A stretch of 64,000 bases of DNA from Dryocola sp051307055 (GCF_051307055.1 NZ_CP149994.1:558001-622000); one strand, 5' to 3'. Counted from the first letter of the stretch, positions 16,010 to 25,440 are shown. Numbers and translations are program-made. The notes: generated by a model from the letters alone, not told the origin.

Positions 16010-16729
16010 ATGGCAACGCCACACATTAATGCAGAAATGGGTGATTTCGCAGACGTCGTACTGATGCCGGGCGACCCGCTGCGCGCGAAACACATCGCTG
16101 AAACCTTCTTCGAGGACGTGCGTGAAGTGAACAACGTGCGCGGTATGTTGGGTTACACCGGGACTTATAAAGGCCGTAAGGTGTCCGTTATGGGTCACGG
16201 CATGGGCATCCCATCCTGCTCTATCTACACCAAAGAGCTGATCACCGATTTCGGCGTGAAGAAAATCATCCGCGTGGGTTCCTGCGGCGCGGTTCGTGCT
16301 GACGTGAAACTGCGTGACGTGGTTATCGGCATGGGCGCATGTACCGATTCCAAAGTGAACCGCCTGCGTTTCAAAGACCATGATTTCGCGGCTATTGCGG
16401 ACTTCGACATGGTTCGTAACGCGGTTGATGCGGCTAAAGCGCTGGGCGTTGATGCCCGCGTCGGCAACATCTTCTCCGCCGATCTCTTCTACACGCCGGA
16501 CCCGCAAATGTTCGACGTGATGGAAAAATACGGCATCCTGGGCGTGGAAATGGAAGCGGCCGGTATCTACGGCGTGGCGGCGGAATACGGCGCGAAAGCC
16601 CTGACCATCTGCACCGTGTCTGACCATATCCGTACCCATGAACAGACCACCGCGGCGGAACGCCAGACCACCTTTAACGATATGATCAAGATCGCGCTTG
16701 AATCCGTATTGTTGGGCGATAAAGAGTAA
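16010..16729 (+). CDS. deoD: Purine nucleoside phosphorylase DeoD
   Basis: A 239-residue hexameric PNP, the same length as in E. coli, splitting purine (deoxy)nucleosides with phosphate to base and (deoxy)ribose-1-phosphate. The phosphate loop MPGDPLRAK, GHGMGIPS, the VGSCGA strand, GVEMEAAGIY and the catalytic TVSDHI aspartate are present. AAGGAATAACAAAG precedes the ATG. Last gene of deoCABD, followed by a weak terminator. Confidence 0.97.
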   Translation: MATPHINAEMGDFADVVLMPGDPLRAKHIAETFFEDVREVNNVRGMLGYTGTYKGRKVSVMGHGMGIPSCSIYTKELITDFGVKKIIRVGSCGAVRADVKLRDVVIGMGACTDSKVNRLRFKDHDFAAIADFDMVRNAVDAAKALGVDARVGNIFSADLFYTPDPQMFDVMEKYGILGVEMEAAGIYGVAAEYGAKALTICTVSDHIRTHEQTTAAERQTTFNDMIKIALESVLLGDKE

Positions 16730-16735
16730 TCCCGC

Positions 16736-16763
16736 AAGGGCGCTGTTCCGCGCCCTTTATCTT
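16736..16763 (+). terminator. Probable deo operon terminator
   Basis: AAGGGCGC and GCGCCCTT form an 8-bp stem with a TGTTCC loop, followed by TATCTTT. The U-tract is imperfect. Confidence 0.65.
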
Positions 16764-16769
16764 TCATAT

Positions 16770-16870
16770 ATCTATTCATAAATTTCTCGCTTTCAACCTG
16801 CACGCCTTTACCCATCATATCTTTAGCGCTATAAATCTATTCAGGTATCTATTCACTAATCTATTCTCAT
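16770..16870 (+). repeat. Tandem 12-bp repeats abutting the yjjJ start codon
   Basis: The octamer ATCTATTC begins at 16770, 16835, 16847 and 16859. The last three are exactly 12 bp apart and run into the start codon at 16869. No purine-rich Shine-Dalgarno sequence fits; the nearest is CAGG about 24 nt upstream. They look like a multi-copy operator or an AU-rich leader. Confidence 0.65.
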
Positions 16871-18197
16871 GAGCGCATTAACGGATTTATTGCTGCAAGG
16901 GCCTCAGCCTGCAAACCCGCTGCGCCAGCGGCTGGGCGTCAGCCAGGCGACGTTTTCACGCCTTGTGAACGCTGAACAAAACGTCATCAAAGCAGGGCAG
17001 GCCAGAGCGACGAGATATGCTTTGCTAAGGCCCGTGCGTCTGATTCGTCAGTTTCCTTTGTGGCAAACAGACCATGAAGGAAGGGCGTGGCGTTTCGGAG
17101 AGCTTTATCCCATCTGGCCGCAGGGCAGCTGCCTTGTGATACTGAATAACGGTACTGCGCAGTGGTTTGATGGATTGCCATGGTATTTAACCGATCTGCG
17201 CCCGCAGGGTTTTTTGGGCAGGGCCTGGGGACGCCGGTTAGCGCAGCAGACGGGTTTGCCGGAGGATATTCGTTTATGGCGGGAAGAGGATGTTCTGCTG
17301 GCACTTTCCCATCAGGCGCCAGAAAATCTGGGCGGCTGGCTGGTGGGAGAGGAAAGCTATCGCCGCTGGTTTGAAGCGCCGGCGCCGCAGGCCATTCCTG
17401 AATCTGACAAACTCTCTGCGTATGGCGAAATGGCAAACGAAGCTTTAGCCGGGGAGAGAGTGGGATCGTCTGCAGGCGGCGAGCAGCCGAAGTTTACCTG
17501 CTATGCGCAGACCGAAGCGGGCCCCGCGCAGATTATCGTTAAATTTACCCCGCCGGCGCACAATGAAAACAGCCAGCGCTGGGCTGATTTGCTGCATGCC
17601 GAGGCGCTGGCGCTAAACATATTAAATCAGGCCGGCATTACAGCATGCGCGGCCCGGGTGCTGGTGAATCAACAGCGACAGGCATTCCTGGAAGTTGTCC
17701 GCTTTGACTGCACCGGCCTGCGCGGTCGTCTGGGGATCGTATCTCTTGAAGCCGTGCAAGGCGAGTTCGCAAGCGGGCCGCTGCACTGGCCAGCGGCGAT
17801 GGCTGAACTCGTTTCGCAGAAGATTACAGAACCTGCAACGCTGCGTCTGGTGCAACGGGTGTGGGCGTTTGGCCGCTTGATCGCCAACAGCGATATGCAT
17901 GCGGGCAACCTCTCTTTCTATCTTTCCGATATGCCGCTTCGTTTAGCGCCCGTCTATGACATGCTGCCGATGGCTTTTGCCCCCAACAGCGCCGGGAACA
18001 TGCGAAGAGAGCCTCTCACGCCGCAAATAGATCCGCTAGTGCCGGGCGATATCTGGCAGGAAATAGTGCCGTTAGCCCGGCAATTCTGGCTTGAAGCAGG
18101 CCAGAATAACGCTATCAGCGAAGCGTTTCGTGAGCTGAGCAGAAAGATGGCGCGCCAGCTCGATGCCGTTGAGGAGGCTATCCGGCGTCTTGCTTAA
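16869..18197 (+). CDS. yjjJ: HipA-like kinase/toxin-family protein YjjJ (HipH)
   Basis: A 442-residue protein colinear with E. coli YjjJ (443 aa), also called HipH. The N-terminal 60 residues form a winged-helix-like region (LGVSQATFSRLVN). The rest is HipA-type kinase: the SSAGGEQPKF loop (about 197-207), LVKFTPP, and the catalytic segment NSDMHAGNLSF (about 339-349) followed by PVYDMLPM. No separate HipB antitoxin gene adjoins it; the fused N-terminal DNA-binding-like domain may replace it. The stop codon overlaps that of lplA by 4 bp on the other strand. The 12-bp repeats at its start are unusual. Confidence 0.88.
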   Translation: MSALTDLLLQGPQPANPLRQRLGVSQATFSRLVNAEQNVIKAGQARATRYALLRPVRLIRQFPLWQTDHEGRAWRFGELYPIWPQGSCLVILNNGTAQWFDGLPWYLTDLRPQGFLGRAWGRRLAQQTGLPEDIRLWREEDVLLALSHQAPENLGGWLVGEESYRRWFEAPAPQAIPESDKLSAYGEMANEALAGERVGSSAGGEQPKFTCYAQTEAGPAQIIVKFTPPAHNENSQRWADLLHAEALALNILNQAGITACAARVLVNQQRQAFLEVVRFDCTGLRGRLGIVSLEAVQGEFASGPLHWPAAMAELVSQKITEPATLRLVQRVWAFGRLIANSDMHAGNLSFYLSDMPLRLAPVYDMLPMAFAPNSAGNMRREPLTPQIDPLVPGDIWQEIVPLARQFWLEAGQNNAISEAFRELSRKMARQLDAVEEAIRRLA

Positions 18198-19210
18198 CGC
18201 ACGGTCTGCGCAATCCACGCGCTGACTTCCCGCAGCTCTAACTCCTGCTCCGGGAAGTCGGCAATCAGCGTTTCGCACTGCTGCTGCAGCATATCGCTAC
18301 GATACAGGCAGCCCTGCAGGCGGGCGGCCAGCGCTTCGAGCGGGGCGGGATTCAGGCTATCGGTAAAGATCTGCGTGCGGGTGATATGGCCTTTCTCGAC
18401 GTCGAAATGCAGCTCGATGCCGCCCCAGATGAAGCGCTGATCCAGCAGATGGCTGAAGGCGGGCGCCTGGCCGAAGTTCCACTCCCAGCTGCTCTGGCGG
18501 GCAAAGGTTTCGGCGAAGGCCGGCAGATCCGGCAGGGCCTCCGGCGAGATATGCTCGGCTTCAACGCGTTCGCCGTAGTAGTCAAAAAAGGCTTCGCGCA
18601 CCGCCGCAAAAATAGCTTCATAGCTCAGGCCCGGCAGCAGATCGCCCAGATTGGCTACGCGCCCACGGACGGAGGTGATGCCTTTTGCCCGCAGTTTTTT
18701 CGGATCCGGATTGAGGTAGTTCGCCAGGCGGCTGAGGTCGGCATTGAGCAGTAACGTGCCGTGGTGGAAGCCACGATCCAGCGTTTCCTTATAAGCCGAG
18801 CCGGAAACTTTGCGCGCGCCTTGCGCGGTTAACACTTCCAGATCGTTTCGTCCGGAGGCTTTGGCATTGATACCCAGTGCATTCAGGGCGTTGACGACGA
18901 TAGCCGTCGACACGCTTTTATCATATTCCGGCTTGCCCGCCATAAACGTAAAGCAGGTATTACCTAAATCATGAAAGACCGCGCCGCCGCCGCTGCTGCG
19001 CCTTGCCAGCCGCACGTTGTCCTCTTCCATGCGTCGGGTGTTGCACTCTTTCCACGGGTTTTGCGCCCGGCCAATCACCACGGTGTCGGCGTTGCGCCAT
19101 AAAAAGAGCACGCGCTGCGTGGCGGGCATCTGGCGGAAAATACACTCTTCCACCGCCAGGTTGAACCAGGGATCGTGCGAGTCAGAAATAAGCAGGCGTA
19201 ACGTAGACAT
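18194..19210 (-). CDS. lplA: Lipoate-protein ligase A
   Basis: The start at 19210 gives 338 residues, the E. coli length. LplA activates free lipoate with ATP and attaches it to lipoyl domains of 2-oxoacid dehydrogenases and GcvH. The lipoate-binding RRSSGGGAVFHD loop is at 70-81 and the adenylate-contacting lysine is Lys134 in RKVSGSAY. The C-terminal accessory domain is complete. A 7-residue upstream extension (from 19231) would overlap ytjB and is unlikely. ytjB ends 1 nt upstream, so the two form an operon. Confidence 0.96.
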   Translation of the reverse strand: MSTLRLLISDSHDPWFNLAVEECIFRQMPATQRVLFLWRNADTVVIGRAQNPWKECNTRRMEEDNVRLARRSSGGGAVFHDLGNTCFTFMAGKPEYDKSVSTAIVVNALNALGINAKASGRNDLEVLTAQGARKVSGSAYKETLDRGFHHGTLLLNADLSRLANYLNPDPKKLRAKGITSVRGRVANLGDLLPGLSYEAIFAAVREAFFDYYGERVEAEHISPEALPDLPAFAETFARQSSWEWNFGQAPAFSHLLDQRFIWGGIELHFDVEKGHITRTQIFTDSLNPAPLEALAARLQGCLYRSDMLQQQCETLIADFPEQELELREVSAWIAQTVR

Positions 19211-19211
19211 A

Positions 19212-19850
19212 TCAGGAGTCCTTTTCTTCATCTTCTTTCACCTCGGTGCTGGCGGTAAGAAGAAAGGGTGACTGCTGCCAGCGGGTGCGTTTGCCCTGCA
19301 GCAGCGTGCGGGTCAGAACGATGCCAATCGCCAGCGCCAGCAGCATCATCAGGCGCAGAATATTGGTGGTGTTATCCACCTGTTTGGCTTCCGTGGGCAG
19401 GCTATGGGTATCAAGCGTGATGCGCAGATAGCCGATAGGGCTCTCTTTGTCGATAATGGGTTCGACAATCTGCTGGTTAAAATAGCTGCCCGCTTTTTTG
19501 CCGTCTAATGCCAGACGGTCGCGCACGTCGATGCCTTCACCCGCCCGGGCCACCCGATCGCCTTCGTCGTTATAGACGCCTGCATCCAGAATTCGGCTGT
19601 CGCGGGTGAGCAAAGTCAGCATTGCATTGATGCGTTTTTCATCCGGATTTTCTGATTTCATCAGGGGAATCAGGCTGAAGCTGACCTGGCGTGCCAGCGT
19701 GCGGGCCAGCTCTTCAAGCTGGACGCTGCGGGCCTGCTGATGCTCCTGGCTGAACCATGATGCGCCCTGCATCAGCGCCACCAGAAGCGCAAGGCAGATA
19801 AGTACAATCACTGCACGATGAAGCCTGAATTTCATTTTTGCCCGAGCCAT
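19212..19850 (-). CDS. ytjB: Membrane protein YtjB (Smp)
   Basis: A 212-residue protein matching E. coli Smp/YtjB. The N-terminal segment at about 12-28 and a second near 165-182 are membrane spans, bracketing a periplasmic PAS/CACHE-like region of about 130 residues (LEELARTLARQVSF, ILDAGVYNDEGD). The tail TRTLLQGKRTRWQQSPFLL is strongly conserved. Function is unknown. It precedes lplA and is divergent from serB, with 107 bp between them. Confidence 0.9.
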   Translation of the reverse strand: MARAKMKFRLHRAVIVLICLALLVALMQGASWFSQEHQQARSVQLEELARTLARQVSFSLIPLMKSENPDEKRINAMLTLLTRDSRILDAGVYNDEGDRVARAGEGIDVRDRLALDGKKAGSYFNQQIVEPIIDKESPIGYLRITLDTHSLPTEAKQVDNTTNILRLMMLLALAIGIVLTRTLLQGKRTRWQQSPFLLTASTEVKEDEEKDS

Positions 19851-19957
19851 AATGCGCCTTAAGAAAATTGCTTACTTTAATGTTGCCAGAAGCGACCTGG
19901 ACAAGGTAGCCTCATGCGTTCTTTTGTACCGGCCTTTATCTTTTTTCAGGAGCTGTA

Positions 19958-20935
19958 ATGCCAAATAGTTTGACCTGGTGCGACTTGCCCAACGACGTTG
20001 CCCTCTGGCCTGGATTGCCGCTGTCGTTAAGCGGTGATGAAGTCATGCCGCTGGATTACCGGGCGGGCCGCAGCGGCTGGCTCCTGTATGGCCGGGATCT
20101 CGATAAAGCCTGCCTTAATCGCTACCAGCGTAAACTGGGCGCGGCGATGGTTATCGTGGCCGCCTGGTGCGTGGAAGATTATCAGGTTATCCGTCTTGCG
20201 GGTTCATTAACGCCGGTTGCGACGAAGCTTGCTCATGATGCCGGGCTGGATGTCGCCCCGCTGGGAAAAATTCCGCATCTGCGCACGCCGGGCCTGCTGG
20301 TGATGGATATGGACTCCACCGCGATTCAAATCGAATGCATCGACGAGATAGCTAAACTCGCCGGCACGGGCGAGATGGTGGCCGAAGTGACCGAACGCGC
20401 GATGCGCGGCGAGCTGGATTTTACCGCCAGCCTGAAGCAGCGCGTGGGCACCCTGAAAGGGGCGGACGCGTCGATTTTACGCCAGGTGCGTGATGAGCTG
20501 CCGTTGATGCCGGGCCTGACGTCGCTGGTGCTAAAGCTTGAATCTCTCGGCTGGAAAGTCGCCATCGCTTCCGGCGGGTTTACCTTCTTTGCAGAATATC
20601 TGCGCGATAAACTGCATCTCACCGCCGTGGTGGCGAATGAGCTTGAAATTCGCGACGGTAAACTGACCGGCGAAGTGGTAGGCCAGATTGTCGATGCGCA
20701 GTTTAAAGCCGGGACGCTCAAACGCCTGGCAACCAACTATGACATCCCGGTCGAGCAGACCGTTGCGATTGGCGACGGGGCCAATGATTTACCGATGATT
20801 CAGGCCGCCGGGCTGGGGATTGCTTACCATGCCAAGCCGAAGGTCAATGAAAAGACAGAGGTGACTATCCGCCATGCCGACCTGATGGGTGTATTCTGTA
20901 TTTTATCCGGCAGCCTGATTCAGGAAGAGCGTTAA
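19958..20935 (+). CDS. serB: Phosphoserine phosphatase SerB
   Basis: A 325-residue HAD phosphatase catalysing the last step of serine synthesis. Motif I is MDMDSTAIQIE with nucleophile Asp117, motif II is IASGGF, the lysine lies in the FKAGTL region, and motif IV is AIGDGANDLPMI. The N-terminal 110 residues form the ACT-like regulatory domain of the enterobacterial enzyme. The GGAGCTGTA Shine-Dalgarno sequence precedes the ATG. The structured element B follows, and radA is next. Confidence 0.97.
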   Translation: MPNSLTWCDLPNDVALWPGLPLSLSGDEVMPLDYRAGRSGWLLYGRDLDKACLNRYQRKLGAAMVIVAAWCVEDYQVIRLAGSLTPVATKLAHDAGLDVAPLGKIPHLRTPGLLVMDMDSTAIQIECIDEIAKLAGTGEMVAEVTERAMRGELDFTASLKQRVGTLKGADASILRQVRDELPLMPGLTSLVLKLESLGWKVAIASGGFTFFAEYLRDKLHLTAVVANELEIRDGKLTGEVVGQIVDAQFKAGTLKRLATNYDIPVEQTVAIGDGANDLPMIQAAGLGIAYHAKPKVNEKTEVTIRHADLMGVFCILSGSLIQEER

Positions 20936-20940
20936 TTCCT

Positions 20941-21065
20941 GCAAAGAAAGAAGGAAAAAGCGTGGTTTTTCCTTCTTTGTGATTGAACCGCCGAAAAGCA
21001 TTTGATTTTCCTTATTTATTTTTTGCGACACTCCGACCTTCCGCAATAGCATGAGGTTTGTCATC
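20941..21065 (+). repeat. Structured intergenic element B (paralogue of 5601-5725)
   Basis: It begins with a perfect 13-bp hairpin (AAAGAAGGAAAAA at 20947-20959 with its complement at 20966-20978). GCCGAAAAGCATTTGATTTTCC, an imperfect second hairpin, is followed by TTATTTATTTTTT and then GTTTGTCATC (21056-21065). It is 125 nt long, like element A, with the same ordered blocks. It probably terminates serB transcription; radA starts 17 bp beyond. Confidence 0.65.
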
Positions 21066-21081
21066 AGTCTGGAGGTAAAAG

Positions 21082-22464
21082 GTGGCGAAAGCTCCAAAAC
21101 GCGCATTTGTCTGTAATGAGTGCGGTGCGGATTATCCGCGCTGGCAGGGGCAGTGCAGCGCCTGTCATGCCTGGAATACCATCACCGAAGTGCGCATCGC
21201 CGCCTCGCCAACCGTCGCGCGTAATGAACGCCTGTCTGGCTATGCGGGCAGCGCGGGCGCAAGCCGGGTGCAAAAGCTTTCTGAAATCAGCCTCGAAGAG
21301 CTTCCGCGTTTCTCAACAGGCTTTAAAGAGTTCGACCGAGTGCTGGGCGGCGGCGTGGTGCCGGGCAGCGCCATTCTGATTGGCGGTAACCCGGGCGCCG
21401 GTAAATCGACCCTCTTATTGCAAACGTTATGCAAACTCAGCGCGCAGATGAAAACGCTGTACGTCACCGGCGAGGAGTCTTTGCAGCAGGTCGCTATGCG
21501 CGCCCATCGTTTAGGGTTGCCAACCGCGAATCTGAACATGCTTTCGGAAACCGGCATCGAGCAAATCTGCATGATTGCCGAGGAAGAAGCGCCGAAGCTG
21601 ATGGTTATCGACTCCATTCAGGTAATGCATATGGCGGACGTACAGTCTTCGCCGGGCAGCGTGGCGCAGGTGCGTGAATCTGCCGCTTACCTGACGCGCT
21701 TTGCCAAGACCCGCGGCGTGGCGATTATTATGGTCGGCCACGTCACCAAAGACGGTTCGCTTGCCGGGCCAAAAGTGCTTGAGCACTGCATCGACTGTTC
21801 GGTGATGTTAGACGGCGACGCCGATTCGCGCTTCCGCACGCTGCGCAGCCATAAAAACCGCTTTGGCGCGGTCAACGAGCTGGGCGTGTTTGCGATGACG
21901 GAACAGGGCCTGCGCGAAGTCAGCAACCCTTCGGCCATCTTCTTAAGCCGCGGCGATGAAATCACGCCGGGCAGCTCGGTGATGGTGGTCTGGGAAGGCA
22001 CGCGCCCGCTGCTGGTGGAGATCCAGGCGCTGGTGGATCAGTCAATGATGTCTAACCCGCGCCGCGTCGCCGTGGGCCTGGAGCAAAACCGCCTAGCTAT
22101 TCTGCTGGCGGTGCTGCACCGTCATGGCGGGCTGCAGATGGCGGATCAGGATGTGTTCGTAAACGTAGTCGGCGGCGTAAAGGTCACCGAAACCAGCGCC
22201 GACCTGGCGCTGTTGCTGGCGATGGTCTCCAGCCTGCGAAACAGGGCGCTGCCGCAGGATTTAGTGGTCTTCGGCGAAGTCGGGCTGGCAGGGGAGATCC
22301 GGCCGGTGCCAAGCGGCCAGGAGCGTATCTCTGAAGCGGCAAAACACGGCTTTAAGCGCGCGATTGTCCCCCAGGCTAACGTGCCGAAAAAACTACCGGA
22401 AGGAATGCAGGTCTTCGGCGTGAAAAAGCTCGCGGATGCGCTGTCGGTCTTTGACGACTTATAA
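21082..22464 (+). CDS. radA: DNA repair protein RadA
   Basis: A 460-residue protein of E. coli length, a hexameric helicase-like ATPase that drives branch migration in recombination. The domains are a C4 zinc finger (Cys11, 14, 25, 28), a RecA-like ATPase with Walker A GGNPGAGKST (101-110) and the RadA signature KNRFG (about 257-261), then a Lon-protease-like C-terminal domain. nadR follows after 36 bp, so they are probably cotranscribed. Confidence 0.97.
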   Translation: MAKAPKRAFVCNECGADYPRWQGQCSACHAWNTITEVRIAASPTVARNERLSGYAGSAGASRVQKLSEISLEELPRFSTGFKEFDRVLGGGVVPGSAILIGGNPGAGKSTLLLQTLCKLSAQMKTLYVTGEESLQQVAMRAHRLGLPTANLNMLSETGIEQICMIAEEEAPKLMVIDSIQVMHMADVQSSPGSVAQVRESAAYLTRFAKTRGVAIIMVGHVTKDGSLAGPKVLEHCIDCSVMLDGDADSRFRTLRSHKNRFGAVNELGVFAMTEQGLREVSNPSAIFLSRGDEITPGSSVMVVWEGTRPLLVEIQALVDQSMMSNPRRVAVGLEQNRLAILLAVLHRHGGLQMADQDVFVNVVGGVKVTETSADLALLLAMVSSLRNRALPQDLVVFGEVGLAGEIRPVPSGQERISEAAKHGFKRAIVPQANVPKKLPEGMQVFGVKKLADALSVFDDL

Positions 22465-22500
22465 TTGATTATTCGCCCAATTTTGCAGGAGGCAGGCAGC

Positions 22501-23730
22501 ATGTCGTTTGAGTACCTGAAGACCGCGATTCGTCAGCAGAGCGTTACGCTGCAACAGGTGGCAGAAGCCTGCGGCATGACCAAGGGCTATCTTAGCCAGC
22601 TGTTAAACGCCAAAATTAAAAGCCCAAGCGCCCAGAAGCTGGAAGCGCTGCACCGTTTTCTTGGCCTGGAGTTCCCAAGGCGTGAGAAAAAGGTGGGCGT
22701 GGTGTTCGGAAAGTTTTATCCGCTGCATACCGGCCATATCTATTTAATCCAGCGCGCCGCAAGCCAGGTCGATGAGCTACACATCATCATGGGCTATGAC
22801 GAAACCCGCGACCGCCTGCTGTTTGAGGACAGCGCCATGTCCCAGCAGCCCACCACCGGCGACCGCCTGCGCTGGCTGCTGCAGACCTTCAAATATCAGA
22901 AAAATATCCGCATCCATTCGTTCAATGAAGAGGGCATGGAGCCGTACCCGCACGGCTGGGATGTCTGGAGCCGCGGCATTCAAGCGTTTATGGAAAGCAA
23001 AGGCATCAACGCCGACCGTATCTACACCTCGGAAGAGAGCGATGCTCCGCGGTTTACGGAACAGCTCGGCATTGAAACGGTGCTTATCGATCCGAAGCGT
23101 ACCTTTATGAATATCAGCGGCGGGCAGATCCGCGAAAATCCGTTTCGCTACTGGGAATATATTCCAACCGAGGTCAAACCGTTCTTTGTCAGAACCGTGG
23201 CGATTCTGGGCGGCGAATCGAGCGGCAAATCGTGGATGGTGAATAAGCTCGCCAACATCTTCAATACTACCAGCGCCTGGGAATATGGCCGGGATTACGT
23301 CTTTTCGCACCTGGGCGGCGATGAGATGGCGCTCCAGTATTCCGACTATGACAAAATCGCCATCGGGCACGCCCAGTACGTGGATTTTGCGGTGAAATAC
23401 GCCAATAAAGTGGCCTTTATCGATACCGATTTCGTCACGACCCAGGCGTTCTGCAAAAAGTATGAAGGGCGGGAGCATCCGTTCGTACAGGCGCTGATTG
23501 ACGAATACCGTTTCGACCTGGTGATCCTGCTGGAAAACAATACGCCGTGGGTCGCCGACGGCCTCAGGAGCCTGGGCAGCGATGCGGACAGGAGGTCTTT
23601 CCAGGATCTGCTGATCTCAATGCTTGAAGAGAACAACATCAGCTACGTTCATGTTGAAGAATCTGACTACGATTCCCGCTTTCTGCGCTGCGTTGAGTTG
23701 GTCAAAGAGATGACTGGCGGGCAAGGATAG
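22501..23730 (+). CDS. nadR: Trifunctional NAD regulator NadR
   Basis: A 409-residue protein (E. coli 410): an N-terminal HTH repressor of NAD genes (LQQVAEACGMTKGYLSQLL, 18-36), NMN adenylyltransferase (GKFYPLHTGH, 70-79), and ribosylnicotinamide kinase. The kinase P-loop reads GGESSGKS (237-244), but the next residue is Trp245 where E. coli has Thr as I recall it. The chosen start follows a strong AGGAGG; the in-frame codon at 22465 is not needed. It is convergent with ettA across a shared terminator. Confidence 0.95.
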   Translation: MSFEYLKTAIRQQSVTLQQVAEACGMTKGYLSQLLNAKIKSPSAQKLEALHRFLGLEFPRREKKVGVVFGKFYPLHTGHIYLIQRAASQVDELHIIMGYDETRDRLLFEDSAMSQQPTTGDRLRWLLQTFKYQKNIRIHSFNEEGMEPYPHGWDVWSRGIQAFMESKGINADRIYTSEESDAPRFTEQLGIETVLIDPKRTFMNISGGQIRENPFRYWEYIPTEVKPFFVRTVAILGGESSGKSWMVNKLANIFNTTSAWEYGRDYVFSHLGGDEMALQYSDYDKIAIGHAQYVDFAVKYANKVAFIDTDFVTTQAFCKKYEGREHPFVQALIDEYRFDLVILLENNTPWVADGLRSLGSDADRRSFQDLLISMLEENNISYVHVEESDYDSRFLRCVELVKEMTGGQG

Positions 23731-23741
23731 CCTGGCGACAT

Positions 23742-23770
23742 AAAAAAGGGGCGCCTTTGCGCCCCGTTTT
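23742..23770. terminator. Bidirectional terminator between nadR and ettA
   Basis: A GGGGCGC / GCGCCCC stem with a CTTT loop is flanked by AAAAAA on the left and GTTTTT on the right, so it can work in both directions. Confidence 0.9.
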
Positions 23771-23772
23771 TA

Positions 23773-25440
23773 CTACTTGGCGATACGTTTGTACTTGATA
23801 CGCTTAGGCTCCAGCGCATCCGCACCCAGGGTGCGTTTTTTGTACTCTTCATATTCGGTAAAGTTGCCTTCGAAGAACTCAACTTTGCCTTCATCCTGAT
23901 AATCCAGAATGTGGGTAGCGATACGGTCAAGGAACCAGCGGTCGTGCGAGATAACCATCGCGCAGCCCGGGAACTCCAGCAGGGCGTTTTCTAACGCGCG
24001 CAGGGTTTCGATATCCAGGTCGTTTGTTGGTTCATCGAGCAGCAGCATATTGCCGCCAACCTGCAGCAGCTTCGCCAGGTGCAGTCGACCACGCTCGCCG
24101 CCGGACAGCTCGCCGACGCGTTTACCCTGGTCTACGCCTTTGAAGTTAAAGCGGCCAACGTAAGCGCGGCTTGGCATCTCGGTGGTGCCGATACGCATGA
24201 TATCCTGGCCGCCGGAGACTTCTTCCCAGACGGTTTTGCTGTTATCCATCGCGTCACGGAACTGATCGACGGAAGCCAGCTTCACGGTTTCGCCCAGTTC
24301 GATAGCGCCGCTGTCCGGCTGTTCCTGGCCGGACATCATACGGAACAGAGTGGATTTACCCGCGCCGTTCGGGCCGATGATGCCGACGATCGCGCCTTTC
24401 GGTACGGAGAAGGAGAGATCTTCAATCAGCAGGCGGTCGCCGTAGGATTTACGCAGATGGGTAACCTCAACGACTTTATCGCCCAGGCGTGGGCCCGGTG
24501 GAATAAACAGTTCGTTGGTTTCGTTACGTTTCTGGTATTCGGTGCTGTTAAGCTCTTCAAAGCGAGCCAGACGCGCCTTGCCTTTCGACTGACGGCCTTT
24601 CGCGCCCTGGCGCACCCACTCCAGCTCTTTCTCAATGGATTTACGGCGGGCCGCTTCCGTCGATGCTTCCTGCGCCAGACGTTGATCTTTTTGCTCAAGC
24701 CATGACGAGTAGTTGCCTTCCCACGGAATGCCTTCCCCGCGGTCCAGTTCCAGAATCCAGCCTGCTACGTTGTCGAGGAAGTAACGGTCGTGGGTGATCG
24801 CCACAACGGTGCCTTCGAAGTCGTGCAGGAAGCGTTCCAGCCAGGCCACGGACTCTGCGTCCAGGTGGTTGGTTGGTTCGTCGAGCAGCAGCATGTCCGG
24901 CTTTTCAAGCAGCAGACGGCACAGCGCCACGCGGCGGCGTTCACCGCCGGAAAGGTTGGCGATTTTCGCATCCCACTCCGGCAGGCGCAGCGCATCGGCC
25001 GCGCGCTCAAGCTGCACGTTCAGGTTATGGCCGTCGTGCGCCTGAATGATTTCTTCAAACTTGCCTTGTTGGGCGGCGAGTTTATCGAAGTCAGCATCCG
25101 GTTCGGCGTACAGCGCGTACACTTCATCCAGACCTTTCAGCGCATTCACCACCTCGGATACCGCTTCTTCAACGGACTCACGAACCGTGTGCTCCAAATT
25201 AAGCTGCGGTTCCTGCGGCAGATAACCAATTTTCAGACCGGGCTGCGGACGGGCTTCGCCTTCAATCTCGGTATCAATGCCGGCCATGATGCGCAGCAGA
25301 GTGGATTTACCGGCACCGTTCAGACCCAGCACGCCGATCTTGGCGCCAGGGAAGAAACTGAGCGAGATATTTTTCAGAATATGACGTTTCGGCGGGACAA
25401 CTTTGCCGACACGATGCATGGTATAAACGAATTGAGCCAC
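23773..25440 (-). CDS. ettA: Energy-dependent translational throttle EttA (ABC-F)
   Basis: A 555-residue soluble ABC-F protein of E. coli length with no membrane domain. There are two nucleotide-binding domains with Walker A GLNGAGKST (39-47) and GPNGAGKST, LSGGE signatures and LLDEPTNHLD / LLDEPTNDLD Walker B motifs, separated by the arm and linker region. It binds the ribosomal E site and gates entry into elongation according to the ADP/ATP ratio. It is divergent from slt (227 bp between). Confidence 0.97.
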   Translation of the reverse strand: MAQFVYTMHRVGKVVPPKRHILKNISLSFFPGAKIGVLGLNGAGKSTLLRIMAGIDTEIEGEARPQPGLKIGYLPQEPQLNLEHTVRESVEEAVSEVVNALKGLDEVYALYAEPDADFDKLAAQQGKFEEIIQAHDGHNLNVQLERAADALRLPEWDAKIANLSGGERRRVALCRLLLEKPDMLLLDEPTNHLDAESVAWLERFLHDFEGTVVAITHDRYFLDNVAGWILELDRGEGIPWEGNYSSWLEQKDQRLAQEASTEAARRKSIEKELEWVRQGAKGRQSKGKARLARFEELNSTEYQKRNETNELFIPPGPRLGDKVVEVTHLRKSYGDRLLIEDLSFSVPKGAIVGIIGPNGAGKSTLFRMMSGQEQPDSGAIELGETVKLASVDQFRDAMDNSKTVWEEVSGGQDIMRIGTTEMPSRAYVGRFNFKGVDQGKRVGELSGGERGRLHLAKLLQVGGNMLLLDEPTNDLDIETLRALENALLEFPGCAMVISHDRWFLDRIATHILDYQDEGKVEFFEGNFTEYEEYKKRTLGADALEPKRIKYKRIAK

